64,000 bases of DNA from Diphasiastrum complanatum. Lineage: Eukaryota > Streptophyta > Lycopodiopsida > Lycopodiales > Lycopodiaceae. Shown in pieces: positions 24,560 through 35,705 of this stretch; the stretch's first letter is position 1, and the number at the start of each line of letters is the position of its first letter. The notes beneath the pieces are model-generated. The model saw nothing but the letters and a program-made list of their open reading frames with translations, had not been told where the DNA came from and ran no database searches. Made by a program: the position numbers and the translations under genes. The DNA lies in the NCBI GenBank assembly GCA_029204225.1, contig CM055106.1:22199285-22263284 (forward strand). Reading direction: 5' to 3'.

Positions 24560-25720
24560 GGTATCCTAATTCAACCTTCTCGTCGAGCTTCTTTCGAAGC
24601 TTATCAGGAATATGTGCATAAGCTGCACAACCAAAAATCCGAACATGTGTCAGATTGGGTTTTCTACTCCACCATAGTTCGTGTGGTGTCATGTGAGAAC
24701 ACCTAATTTGCCTATCCTATTCTGGATGTAGGCAGCTGTAGCCATTGCTTCAGCCCATAGCACTCTTGGTGCCTTCAAATAGGCCATCATGCACATGCGG
24801 CTTCCATGAGAGTCATATTCTTTCTTTCTGCAACACCATTGTGTTGCATTGTATAGGATGTTGTCCTTCTATGAAGGATATCTTGATCATTGCAGAAATC
24901 AGTGAATTGGTTTTAGATGTACTCTCCACCACGATCTGTTCTGATCTACATCACCTTGTTTCTTGTGCATCTTTCTGTCCAGTTCACATATTCTGTGAAC
25001 TTGTCGAATGCCTCTAATTTGTTGTGAATGAAGTAGACTCGGGCGAACTTACTGTAGTCGTCAATGAAGGTTATATAGTATTTCGAGCCTCCTACTGAGA
25101 TCACATCAAAAGGTCCATAGATCTCCGAATGTATCAACTCCAGAATCTTTGGTAAATGGCATTCGGGACATCTTTCCTCTCATGCACGCATCACAGGTGG
25201 TCAAACTAGATGCATTCGAGATGCTTAATCCCGTGATAGCTCCATGTTGGCTTGTTTGATACAATGCCATTGAGTTCATGTGGCATAGTCGCCTGTGACA
25301 TAGAACATCTACAGAATCATGGGCTTGATATGCTTGATCTATTGGTAGGCATACCCTCAAATGATACAGGTTGACCTTGCGTCTTCCTTGTGTGATCAAC
25401 GTACTGGTGCTGGCTTCAATGACATTACATGTTTCGTCTGAAAACGTCACAAGCATCCCAACATCTGCTATCTGTGCTACTGATAGCAAATCTTGTTGCA
25501 GTGTGGGTACGAAGAGAACATCTTCAAGTCATCGGTCTCTGCCATTTGTATTGAGCCATACCGAATCGATACCATTCACTCGGTATTTTGATCCATCTCC
25601 AAGTACTATGAATCTTGATGGATCAGTACTTTGAAATTCAGACATTATTCGTCTTGATGTAACAAAGTGTGAATAACTCTTGAATCAAGGATGATCTCTT
25701 GTGTGTCAGATGTGGAGGTT
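24560..25720 (-). pseudogene. Copia protease, pre-integrase and integrase
   Basis: Minus strand, 25720 downwards: a decayed protease start, then VLGDGSKYRVNGID and DVLFVPTLQQDLLSVAQIAD. The GAG-pre-integrase HHCC region follows (CHRRLCHMNSMAL ... CDACMRGK). The integrase core comes next (IYGPFDVISVGGSKYYITF, FIDDYSKFARVYF, RTDRGGEYI, HNGVAERKN), with the DDE residues recognisable. Frame changes near 25110 and 24950, and stops after 24900, break it. Confidence 0.85.
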
Positions 25721-25869
25721 GCACTTACGTCTGTACATAGATAGGCCATCGAATTTCCACTGTTCGATCTATCTTCGCCCATCTTTGTGCTTTCTGGCTC
25801 TTCGACGTAGGAAGAACTATTATTGTTCTCCCGTTTCCCTTGAAGCTACTTGTTCCTCAAGTTCTGATA

Positions 25870-25911
25870 GCAATCCATGGCTGCATGACCCTTCTTGTGG
25901 CAATGGATACA
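25870..25911 (-). other. Gag CCHC zinc knuckle
   Basis: Reading minus strand: CIHCHKKGHAAMDC, a perfect Cys-X2-Cys-X4-His-X4-Cys nucleocapsid motif. It lies between the capsid part of gag (26.2-26.7 kb) and the protease, as expected in copia. Confidence 0.9.
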
Positions 25912-26247
25912 CTCAATCTTCGGATTGAGCCAGCACAAATCAATAGTATGTCCTTCGCGTTTGCATCTCACACATGTTTTCTTGTCGCCATTCTGTTGTT
26001 TAGGCTTTGCTTTGTTCTTCCAACCGCCTTTGTTGGCTCCCTCTGACTGTTGGTCTCAATCTTGCTTTCGGTCTGACTCCCTCTTAGGCTTGAACTGCTT
26101 CTTTGGCTTCTCCTTGTTGTCGTAGAGAGCTTGATAAAAAACGTCCTTGTGATCAAGGTGCTCACGAGCTTTGACTTCTTCTCAAATCTTGATCATTGCC
26201 TTTTCGAGTGTCATTGTTGGATTCTTTGCTAGTAATGTTCGGGTTGT

Positions 26248-26800
26248 CTAGAAAGATCTTGGTAAAGCTCTTAATAAGTAGGTGAGCTGCTTCTCTGCTG
26301 ATACTGCATTCTCTATTTCGGCATTGTGCAATGAAAGGAACAGATCCTTCATCTTTTTGATAAAAGAGATAAGGTCTCTACCATCCCATTGCAGATTTAT
26401 CAGTTGATTTTCAAGAAGCATGATATGGCTACGTGATTTCGTCTGAAATCTGGTAAGCAATGTATCACACATCTCTCTTGCATTAGAGAGTGTCGCGAGG
26501 TCAAGCATCAGGCTATCTTCGATGGATGATGACAACACGACTACTGTCTTGTCGTTCTTCTCTCTCCATTCTCGTAGCTCTTTGCTAGTAGTTATAGGCA
26601 TCTCTTTGGTGTCGTCTATCCAGGGCCATAACCTTTCTCCCTTCAATATGAGAGAGGTCTTTATCCTCCATGCTAGGAAGTTCAACCCGGCTGAGTTGAG
26701 GATTGTGCAAATCTTCTGTATACTGCTGATTGATGCCACTGTTGTAGATTGTGTTCTTCTTCTTTCTGGTTTCTTATTCTGAATGCTTGTCTCCTGGTTC
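26248..26800 (-). pseudogene. Copia gag (capsid region)
   Basis: Minus strand from about 26720: LNFLAWRIKTSLILKGERLW, then IEDSLMLDLATLSNAREMCD, LLTRFQTKSRSHIMLLENQL and NAVSAEKQLTYLLRALPRSF. These are the usual copia capsid blocks (a W-K-I opening, a central LTRF.T....I..LE block and a final LL.ALP block). The longer open frame reaching 26880 runs into the primer-binding sites, so its upstream part is not coding. Confidence 0.85.
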
Positions 26801-26827
26801 TGCTCTCCGGATATGAGCCTGTCATGG

Positions 26828-26864
26828 CTCTGATACCACTGTTGAGAAATGCTTTGATACCACT
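26828..26864 (-). promoter_or_regulatory. Duplicated primer-binding site of the minus-strand copia
   Basis: Minus strand shows two tandem copies of CAACA-G-TGGTATCA(A/G)AGC about 25 bases apart. The copy nearer gag (26828-26839) matches the tRNA-Met site (TGGTATCAGAGC) exactly; the LTR-side copy has A for G. Each follows CAACA, the expected LTR terminus. Confidence 0.7.
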
Positions 26865-27780
26865 GTTGGAAAATCTCCACTCTTGATAAGAGTGTAATGG
26901 GTATCCAGACACGAATTGTTTCGTCCTCTGATACTCACTGTTGAGATTCTCATAGAAACAAATCCAGATAATATTCGATTCTATCCTCAGGTCTACTGCC
27001 CTCTGTGATAGGATCCACGGTCCTCCAAAGTGAGGACAAACACTGTTAACCTACGTAGAATTTACATATGCATTTGACAAGGTAAAACCAATGCGCAAAG
27101 TAAGATTGAAACCAGTTGATTACAAATATACAACTATCAGACAATCAAGCATTCGATCATGTTCAAGACAAGAAACTCTTCTACATAAAACATCTATTGC
27201 ATTATCAAAGAATTCCTTAAGCGTTGTTGTGACAGACCACACAGTGCGTCAGCACAAAAGAAAATCTGTCTTTCGCAAATCAAAACTTGTCACGCTTACT
27301 AGCGGACTTCTTGAACCTTAGCTTGCTAGCTACACAGTGCTCAGCTTACATTGGTATATAGCCAATCTACTACAACTGCATAATTAATAATCAGGATCTA
27401 CATATATGTAGAGAGGAGGACATGATTAGAAAATCAGAAAATTACAAGAATGGCTAATTAGGCACGTCCTAACGGTATTCTGTCAGTCTTCGGAGGATGA
27501 CGTTCTCCTGGTACTTCCGCGATCTCATCTGTCCTTTCACATGTGGAGATCCACCATCGCTTGGGTCTTCATGTCTTCTTGTGCCTGGCTTTGTCATTAG
27601 GTCGCCTTGGGTCTACAAACCTTTTATCTTCGTGTTCGTTAGACTGTCGTCTTCATGTCTTTGGTCCTCGAAACCTTTCTGTTCGTGACCACGCAACTCC
27701 CTTGTTTCTTTTCTGTCTTGAGCTTTAAAACTATCATAACTTTGTGGCCAGAAACAATTTGTTTCTTCAACAAAACCTCA
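26865..27780 (-). repeat. Probable 5' LTR of the minus-strand copia
   Basis: Plus-strand reading begins TGTTGG (minus: CCAACA) next to the primer-binding sites, as expected for an LTR end. No partner LTR remains, since the 3' side of the element is cut at 23.2 kb. The outer boundary lies somewhere before the plus-strand copia piece at 27.79 kb. No gene seen. Confidence 0.45.
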
Positions 27781-27789
27781 AGATAACGA

Positions 27790-28700
27790 GTCACATCAGG
27801 GGGTTGAGACTCAACCAAGAAGATCAAATTGACCAAGACAACCTCCATCCAGATTTATGGACGATGCAACCTGCTACTTCGTATAGGAACCAAACACAGT
27901 ATCAGAGGCAATGTGTACACTTGATGCTGATCAATGGAAGGCAGCGATGGACATTGAATTCGGAATCAAAATTTTTCGAATTCAATTTAAGCGTCTGATT
28001 TTCATCAACCAGCAGAGATATCTGACAAACGTGCTAAAAAAGTATGGAATGGCCAACTGCAAACCAAGTCTCTTTCCACTCGACCCTGGACTGAAGCTGT
28101 CAATGGAACAATCTCCTCAAACTGATGCAGAAATGGAGGAGATGAAGCAATAATCATTTCACTCAATCATCGGCGCACTGATGTATGCAATGAGCTGCAG
28201 TCGACCAGTTCTTGCATATTCGATCAGTTCACTCAGCCAGTTCCTATCGAATACAGGTCTAACCCATTGGAAAGCGCTCACAAAAGTCATGAAGTACATC
28301 TAGAAAGCCAAACATCTTAGCATTTGTTATGGAAGCAGCCAACTTACCAACATACTTGAAGGATACACAAATGCGGATTGGGCAAGAGATATCGATACTA
28401 GAAGGTCTACTTCTGGTTTTGTATTTTTATACAATCAAGGCCCAATCTCGTGGAACAGTTGAAAGCAGATCTCAGTAGCATTGTCATTAGCTGAACCAGA
28501 GTACATTGCTGCCACAAATGCTAAAAAGGAGACAATTTGGTTGAGGCACCTGCCAGCAGAAGTCGACCTTGCACAGTCACATCCAACGACCATCTTCTAT
28601 GACAACCAAAGCACCATAGCTCTCTCTCTCTCAATCCAAGATTTCATTTTCGAAGCAAGCATATCGAAATTAGGTATCATTATTTGAGAGAGAAAGTGCA
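27790..28700 (+). pseudogene. Copia RT/RNase H deletion derivative
   Basis: Starts with linker and RT N-terminus (QPPSRFMDDATCYF, DADQWKAAMDIEFG), then jumps over the RT catalytic core to QQRYLTNVLKKYGMANCKP. It continues through GALMYAMSCSRPVLAY to RNase H (GYTNADWARDIDTRRSTSG, SLAEPEYIAAT, IFYDNQSTIAL). The jump removes about 250 residues including YVDD. It is the same family as 16.08-17.28 kb. A purine tract (AAGAGGGAG) at about 28840 precedes the LTR start. Confidence 0.88.
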
Positions 28701-28848
28701 AAGCAAGGAGGTATCCTTAGTTTAATGTAGGACATAATCAATGGCAACAAATTACTTCATGAAGGTTCTGTCAAAGGAGCACCATCTCAGATTCAACGAT
28801 ATGTTGAATCTTAAAATAATTTTTTTTAGGATCCACATTAAGAGGGAG

Positions 28849-29380
28849 TGTTGGAATTCGATGCTCAGCCTCAAATCCATTCAATAATGAGCATCCTGAA
28901 AACCCAGAATAGAAGACTCGAATTTCTGCTCAAAGGACTGAAAAAATTCAAGATCGAAGTTTTCAAATTTTTTTGATATTGGATCGACTCAAAAAATTCT
29001 ATATTTTTTGAATCAGTGTATATTTTTTGATACTTGTAAATTTCAATACTGTTGGTCGACTTTGCATTGACAATCCACCCACTTTGTACATGCATTAACT
29101 ATAATGAGGCGGTTGTAATAACTGCAACAGAATGTAGTTGTAGATATTTTGTAAGATATTATCCTAGAATCTTCATCAAAAAACATTTTCTAATTTTTCA
29201 ATTTTTTCTGTAACAAGAGTTATCACTTTCAATAATTGTAAGCTGAAGGTATCACTTCAAGCCATTGTACTCATTGTTTGAATTTAATCAGAGTGCAATT
29301 TTTAGTCCTACTATTGTCTTTGTGTATCAGTTTATCTTCCAATTTGAATGTTTTGTTGCTAATCGTGGCGTTTCTGATCC
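28849..29380 (+). repeat. 3' LTR (start defined, end estimated)
   Basis: Begins TGTTGGAATTC right after a polypurine tract and after RNase H coding, the expected context of a 3' LTR. The first about 60 bases recur at 15997. The right boundary is a guess; no second LTR copy is present to define it. Confidence 0.55.
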
Positions 29381-29484
29381 CCACACCATGCTCGCTCCCA
29401 ACTTCTACTCATTCCCACTGATTTACGACAATCGTCTCACCCCCACACATATATGCAATGTTCCCATCCACTCTGCGTTTCTTG

Positions 29485-30226
29485 GAACTGTTTGATGATT
29501 CCAATCCCTTAGAGGATAATGAACAATTTGTTATGCCTCTCAACATTGGGCTCTTTAATCCCAACTCCCCTAGAATGGTCAACTAGTTCCAAGATGCTTC
29601 CCAGAACCTAGATGCTTCACCTTTGTCACGTCAATTCCAAGATCAAGCACCAATGTTCCGAGGACCAGACACCATCAAAATCCAATCTGTGGTCAGATCT
29701 CCAAAGACATTCGACACGCAAGTCCCAGATGGATTTGAGGGTGAAGATTAGTTTAAAGAGGAAGATCTACAGGTGAATCTTCAGAGAAAATCAACACAAT
29801 CTGTGGTATCTGTACCTCATGTTGTGCCAACAACCGTGCCATCAGTATCTCTTGATTCTGGTGATATCCTAGGGATTCATACACACATAGGGTGGATGAT
29901 CCAGAATATGAGACAAAAAAATCTTGACGGAGAAGCGGATCTCAGATCTTGGCTCCGAAATTACTTTGATAAGACAAAAGCTTATACAGATCAATCAGGA
30001 GTTGAAGATCTCGAAACAACATGAAGAGAAGTTAGAAGCCAATCTCAAGGATGCCAAACAACAAGAAGACGCACTGGAGAAATATGTCACCGAGCTCCAG
30101 AATGCCCTCATCACAGCTCAAGACAAATTCAACACTTCCAAGATGCCAGACAATATATTTTCTATCATCCATCAGGGCTTTAGTTGGACTATGGATTTTC
30201 ATAGGGTTCTCCATGCCTATGCATGA
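29485..30226 (+). pseudogene. Unknown ORF with coiled coil
   Basis: Coherent plus-strand coding-like sequence that I do not recognise. The first frame (about 29485-30020) gives LFDDSNPLEDNEQFVMPLNI, APMFRGPDTIKIQSVV and acidic segments with two stops. A second frame (29924-30226) gives a strongly heptad-patterned stretch with KISKQHEEKLEANLKDAKQQ and EDALEKYVTELQNALITAQD, a predicted coiled coil. A frameshift near 29920 probably joins them. It lies between two copia pieces. It may be a retroelement-encoded or captured host fragment. Confidence 0.4.
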
Positions 30227-30485
30227 GAATCTATGAATTCACCAGATTGACGCTCAGAAAGTCCGCATTATTCGCAAAAGATTTGGCTATGTTGGCGTCA
30301 ATTCAATCAAAATGGAACGACTGTCTACCACCGCTTTGTTTTGATCCGAATCTTTCGATGGCATCAGACAAACTCCAACATCAATTGCCAATAGCTAGAC
30401 TATACGACCGTGCGGCGATGCTGGGTGGTTCATGGGTGCATAAATTATTTCTTGGGAGGACACGCTTATCTTCTCAAGAAGATAT

Positions 30486-30896
30486 AAGTTAATTTCAGAT
30501 GTCAAAAGAGACATTTCTGAAATATTTGAGATTGCTGACCTAGGAGAAGCTAAAATATATCTAGTCTTGCAGATCGTGAGAGACTTTGAAGGTGGTAAGT
30601 TGTATCTTCACCAACAAAAGTACACTCAACAGATTATTGAAGACTTCAACATGCTCGAATCCAAAGGTGTGCATACTCCCATGATACTTGGAACAATACT
30701 AAAAAAGACAAATTGTTGGCAGACTCTCAAGGAAGAGGAACGAATGGCCAAAACACCCTATCGTAGGATGATTGGATCATTGTTATTTCTAGCAGACAAC
30801 ACCATACCTGATATAGCATTTGCAGTATACAAGCTGAGCCACATACTTATGAAATTTGCTCATGTGAATCACATATATTTACTAGTCTCCAAATGA
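30486..30896 (+). pseudogene. Copia RT C-terminal fragment
   Basis: Plus strand: IFEIADLGEAKIYLVLQIVR, DFEGGKLYLHQQKYTQQIIE, GVHTPMILGTILKK, TPYRRMIGSLLFLADNTIPD. This is the copia RT connection just after YVDD. It ends before RNase H. The first part is interrupted by a TAG at 30561 in the wider frame. Related to, but distinct from, the 23.5-23.9 kb copy. Confidence 0.85.
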
Positions 30897-30899
30897 ATT

Positions 30900-32003
30900 G
30901 CATCGAAAGCAAAGGTAAGATCAAGAGACATGAATTGTGGTTTACTACAAAGGCACTAGTCAAAGAGTAGCTCTCTTGATTTGATGTCTAGTTTTATATA
31001 GGTTTAGAGCTAATTTCAAAATCAAAATCTTATTATGAGGCTTCCTATAAGACTCAAACCAAAAAGACTTCTAAGAGTGGAAGGCATGCGATTAAGAGCA
31101 ATTGAATGTAATACAGTCTACATCAAATAGGCTAGTGCTAAAAATCAATGAATCGTGCATCCTTTAAACTTCTTTAATACAAGTCTTCTTACAAGCTTCT
31201 AGGATTACAAAAAGGCCTATGAATTCGTTACAAGCTGTTAAAAAGCTCGTTATGAGTTGCTTACAAGCTTGTTACAAGTTACCTATTGGCTCGCAACGAG
31301 TTGTCTTATAAACTCCTACGAGTTCTAAAAACACTTAATTAAAACGCATATGATCAACTTCTATGAGTTGTCTTATGAAATCTTACAAGCTTTAGGAATT
31401 TGTAGCTTATGTATAGAAGTCATCTCTATCTCCAACTTAGAGTTGCCTTAGGAATTATCTATGACTCCAACTTCTAGTTGCCTTACTCTTAGTCTTACCT
31501 CTATTATTGAGTTTATAAGCTCTTAAGAGCTTTTATGTCTACAAGTGCATTTATGAGCTCTTGCATTTATGAGTGAGTTTAAGAGCACTTATCTCTACTA
31601 TTGAGTATACAAGCTCTTACTACTTTGTAGAAAGAACACAAAAACGGTGTACTAGGGCCAGTGTGCATAACCAGAAACTGCCTGGATCTATTTAGGAAAT
31701 AAAGAGTCCGGTAAGGATGCTCGTAAACGGAATGCTACAATCGTTATAAAATCGTAACTGATAGTGTGTTAGAACTCAGTCTAGTGCACAATTTTCCTTC
31801 TTTCCTGTGGTAGTAATAATCTTCATGTGGTTCTTGCTTCCATGGTCATAATGACAGAGTTTTCTTTTGATATTTTAGTTTTCTTCAGATTGTGGATGCT
31901 TGTCAGAATGATTCTGGACTCTTTAGCATGTTTTGTCACGATACTGGAGCATTGATGAAACTGAACTTTTACACCTAGCAATATACAAGTACATTATAGA
32001 CAG
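30900..32003. other. No recognised gene
   Basis: AT-rich. At about 31190-31640 there is a stretch rich in loosely repeated TTACAAGCT / GAGTTG(C/T)CTTA / AAGAGC words. No coding motif recognised. Confidence 0.4.
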
Positions 32004-32082
32004 TTTTGTAAATTGCTCGCAATAGCTATCACTGCCTCATCCATGCTTTCCAGTCTGGGACCTCAGCAATTCACGAGAATTA

Positions 32083-32817
32083 CTATTGGCACAGCGCACT
32101 GCATCAAACAAGCAAAAGAATAAAATCAGAAGCGGTTCGAACAGCTTTGAAATTTGTACTTCGAACAGGGAGACAAATAAAGAACTAGTAAGAAGAATTG
32201 GTTTATGAACTGCTTGGCAAAATACCTTTGGTAAGACACTTTGATGTCTCCTGCATTCACGTTGGCAATTTGGGCAAAAGCATACTTGGATAGATTGAGA
32301 TCGTTGCAAGAGGATTCTCCACAATTATCCACAATCTTGACAACCACTCCTGGCGTATTAGCTTTGCATGGATTATCACCAACACTGAGGCCACCAGTGC
32401 ATGTCACATTCAAGCATTGCCCACATGCCGCCAAAGAAAAAGCTTTTGGATTCAAAGCGACAATCCTTGGTCCAGGAAGGAAGGGAGTTTGGTTTGTTCC
32501 ATAGCACACCGTATCTGCATCCACAACACATTGAGCTTAAACTTCAGCTGATAATCAAGCTTCACCATCAAAGAATAATGCGACATCAAACTTATAAATA
32601 TTTCTGTCAGTATCTGCATCAATGTAACTAGAATGTGTGCAAATTTGCAGGACTTGCTTGGTATAGACGCTAGTAAGTCATTAAGATGGTGTAGTAGCTA
32701 CGTACATTTGTACTCATTGAACCAGGAGGAAATGCCTGATATGGCTGTTGCATCTGCAGAACCAGCCAAAGCCCAGGCGCTCAATATGAGCAGGATCAAT
32801 CCCAGCTTCCACGCCAT
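32083..32817 (-). CDS. EG45-like / plant natriuretic peptide-like secreted protein (copy A)
   Basis: Three-exon gene on the minus strand. Exon 1 (32817-32706) starts MAWKLGLILLILSAWALAGS, a clear signal peptide. Exon 2 (32514-32226) encodes the double-psi beta-barrel domain: CYGTNQTP, ACGQCLNVTC, NPCKAN, VVVKIVDNCGESSC, LNLSKYAFAQIANVNAGDI. The cysteines (CYG, ACG, C, PC, VDNC, C) match the EG45/PNP pattern. A short exon 3 (32098-32083) ends in TAG; splice sites are GT-AG. A longer exon 3 in another phase, with a TGA at 32065-32063, is open in both copies but does not fit the donor phase. The product is about 138 residues, the family's usual size, and would be apoplastic. EG45-like proteins are linked to stress and water relations; they lack expansin's second domain. 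Confidence 0.85.
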
Positions 32818-32822
32818 GAAAA

Positions 32823-32826
<4 letters not shown>

Positions 32827-32888
<62 letters not shown>
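32827..32888. repeat. (GA)n in the EG45-A 5' leader
   Basis: 31 GA units ending about 10 bases from the ATG. On the coding strand this is a (CT)n tract, probably in the 5' UTR or core promoter. Confidence 0.95.
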
Positions 32889-32892
<4 letters not shown>

Positions 32893-32913
32893 ATTTGGTG
32901 TTTTGTCGAGAGG

Positions 32914-32922
32914 AATATATTT
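32914..32922 (-). promoter_or_regulatory. Possible TATA box of EG45-A
   Basis: Minus strand reads AAATATATTCC just upstream of the CT tract, about 100 bases from the ATG. The equivalent site near copy B reads ATGGATT, so it is lost or never existed there. Position only; transcription start unknown. Confidence 0.35.
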
Positions 32923-33585
32923 TCTACCACCATTTGCACTAGTTTAAATCTCATATTTTAACCTACAAAAGCTTCTCGGATCAACCAAAGTTTTTAATTC
33001 TTTTTATGTACCATGTTCCTCATTTCACAAGGGGTGAGAGTTGCCCCTAAGTGGCCCTAACTCAAGATACTAGGGGAATACTTGAGGCATCTTGGAGTAT
33101 GAGAGGCAAGTGGTGGGCCTTTTGTCTCCCCTCCAATACAAAAAAAATGCCTTATCAAATTTAAATTTATACAATAACTGCCAAGACCTCCAATTTTCCA
33201 AGAATCGACACGTATGCAAAAGCGCTTAGTATGGACTTTGTAGGAAAGAACCCTAAGATTCCTCTAAGCCTTGAATTATTGTGAAGAATTGGATTGATTT
33301 GTGAAGGGAAAAGATGAGGGGCGATACAACCCTAGTACCAATTGACCCTACAAAGCATTGGAAAGCCCACCCAATAAGCTTGTGAAAAGAGTTCACTAAG
33401 CACAATAAGTAATGGGCCATGGGTTTTTATTTTAAGAGTCCATTAAATGAATTGTCCTTCTAAAATCTAGGGTTAATCTTTTAACGTCTAACTTCCAATT
33501 TCTAGCCACCCATCCGTATTCCACATCATTCATGGGGGCTGGTTTTACTAGTGTCAAAAACATTGAGAGCCTTGATGTGCGGCTA

Positions 33586-34214
33586 TTGATGACTACACCT
33601 ATAAAAAATTGAACAAAGCAGTAGTGATGAGAAGCACGTTCAATATTTAGCAATTAACTTTGAAATCGCTAGATACTAAGTGATTACATAGCCAAACATG
33701 AAGTATTGAATTCTCAAACAATTTTATCAGTTACAAAGGAAATACAGAGATGCATGCATTCTGACATATACTGACAAGAGCACTTGAAATACAATCAAAG
33801 CTCCCTCACAAGAGAGGGGGGCCCTTAAATAGCAAGAAGGCTGTCCATGTGGAGCCCAAGTGGCAATTCCACCAAACTAGAAATTACATGTGGAATTTGC
33901 CCTTCCACTAGAGGTCACCATCAAAAGGTGGCTCTCTCTTACTATTATAAGGGGGGTTCTACATTTATTACAATTATTCAAGAAAATGTTACTAGCTCCT
34001 ACATGGTCATTCCTTCTTTGGGATACAACATGTAGGCTCACATAGTTAATCACTATCTTCCTAGCTAGTATTTCCTCGGCTCTCATGCTCGACTCTCAGC
34101 TTCTTCTGCTCTCTTCCTTCTGAGACCTTCTCGGTCATGGGTGAGAGATAACTTGTGTCTTCAGCTTGGCTCGACATCTGAGGATTCTCTAGAATCTGCT
34201 AACACCATCCAACA
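33586..34214 (-). mobile_element. Probable solo LTR inserted in duplication unit A
   Basis: On the minus strand this starts TGTTGGATGG and ends TGTAGTCATCA, the TG...CA form of an LTR. It begins where similarity between the two EG45 units stops (about 33585). Part of it (33598-33800) recurs at 21.74 kb. No internal coding region. Confidence 0.4.
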
Positions 34215-34248
34215 AACATGCTGCAAACTGAAAAATTGGCGTAGCTCC

Positions 34249-34263
34249 CCGGCAACGGTGCCA
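34249..34263 (-). promoter_or_regulatory. Gypsy primer-binding site
   Basis: Minus strand reads TGGCACCGTTGCCGG, one base from the TGGCGCCGTTGCCGGGG site used by Athila/Tat-like gypsy elements. It follows an LTR ending ...CACTACA by four bases. Unlike the other elements here, it does not use initiator-Met tRNA. Confidence 0.6.
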
Positions 34264-34267
34264 AAAT

Positions 34268-34872
34268 TGTAGTGGGTTTCTTTCCTTGCCTAACCTCAAC
34301 CCAAGATCTAACAATCTAGCATCAAAGAGATGAAGCATCCATTAACTCTAAGCAGTAACACTACATCCACTAACACTAGATCCACAATGAAGGTAGCTTA
34401 CTCCTTCTCTCTCTCCCTTTCTCTCTCATAAAAAGTATAATAACATGCAATCCCAATAACAATCAAATTCAACAATTAGCAAAATCCAAATAAAGCATGA
34501 GAGATAGAGGAAAATAGTGAGCAAGGACATTCATAAATCCATTTCACAAGAAAACCAATTTGCTTTATTGAAATGAAGAAATGGCATGTGTAGGAACTCG
34601 AGTTGGTCCCTTTTTATAATAGAGAGGAGGACCCTGGCCTCTGAATCCTATTGGCCCATTTCTGCCTCCCTAATTATTCAAATTTAAAAAAGAGTGGGAA
34701 CCATGCAAATTGCAGGGAAACCCAACTTTATTCACTAACTTGACATTAAAAGTCCCGCACTAATCAAATAACTATGTGATCATCGGGTTGGACTTACACA
34801 CGCAGGGTGCCAAATCCCTCTCACTTATTAACTAGGGTTAGGGTTGCATTGGAATCCGCAAACCCTCCAACA
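34268..34872 (-). mobile_element. Gypsy LTR (minus strand)
   Basis: On the minus strand starts TGTTGGAGGG and ends CCCACTACA, about 605 bases, followed by a primer-binding site. Only about 50 bases of interior remain before the next repeat, so it is a truncated element. Confidence 0.55.
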
Positions 34873-35519
34873 GAAGTAAGTAGGTAATCAAGTGCTAATT
34901 CACCTCTTTAAATTATGTCTTTTTGACATTACAAAGATATAATTTGAATTGAATGCCCAACATCCTCTCACACAAGAACACACTTTTTGTAAAATTGTTT
35001 GGCAATAATCATGGTGACAATTATTTAGGCGAGTGTCTTGACAATGCTAGCCAAGTTGCATCTCTAGCAAGAATGCATTCATTCTGTTATTGCATTATCT
35101 TCACCTCAAGACTCTTCTATGTATTGCATGGGAACTGTGTTGATTTCATACTAGTTCAAACTACTCAAACAAAAGTGATGAAAATAAGCACATATTTATA
35201 ATAGAAATGTGTGCCCACTTGCATGTGCATGTGTGTACATAATAGAAAATATAAATGTATGCCAACCTGCATGTGCATGTGCTTGTGCGTGTGTTTTATG
35301 CAAGCCTAACAATAAACTACTATTTTTGGACATCTCAAAATTACACAAGCATTTTTTAATAAAACTCAAAAACGGATTATTTTAAAACAAATTCATCAAG
35401 AAACCATATTTTCTTATCTGGTTGGAATTGCGAGGCATCACTTGTTGAAAGTTGTGAGAGATTAAAAGAATGTAAAAGCTTCTTTGGAATGTCAATGAAA
35501 AATGTGAAAAATATGCAAA
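34873..35519. other. No recognised gene
   Basis: AT-rich spacer between LTR relics and the second EG45 unit; no coding motif. Confidence 0.4.
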
Positions 35520-35705
35520 ATTTAGCTTGATAATTTTTGCAATTTCATGACACATGTACATATGTAAATCTCACACGTGTGCACCACGTTCCCACGTGTG
35601 GAGGGTAGACCTAATCATATTAGTTCATTTATGTAGGGTAGGCCTAATCATCTTAGTTTATTTATGTTGAGTTTGAATAGTGAATAGGCATTAAACTTAA
35701 ACTTG
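35520..35705. repeat. Repeat R, copy 1
   Basis: Similar to 39710-39860 (shared: TAGCTTGAT, TTTGCAATTTCATG, CCCA(C/T)GTGTGGAGGGTAG, TTCATTTATGT, TTGAATAGT). It lies at the same relative position after each EG45 unit, supporting a tandem duplication whose junction is near 35.7-35.9 kb. Confidence 0.6.

Noticed and set aside
32633-32947. 104-residue plus-strand ORF with Arg-Glu repeats
   Set aside because: Antisense to EG45 exon 1 and read through the GA microsatellite.
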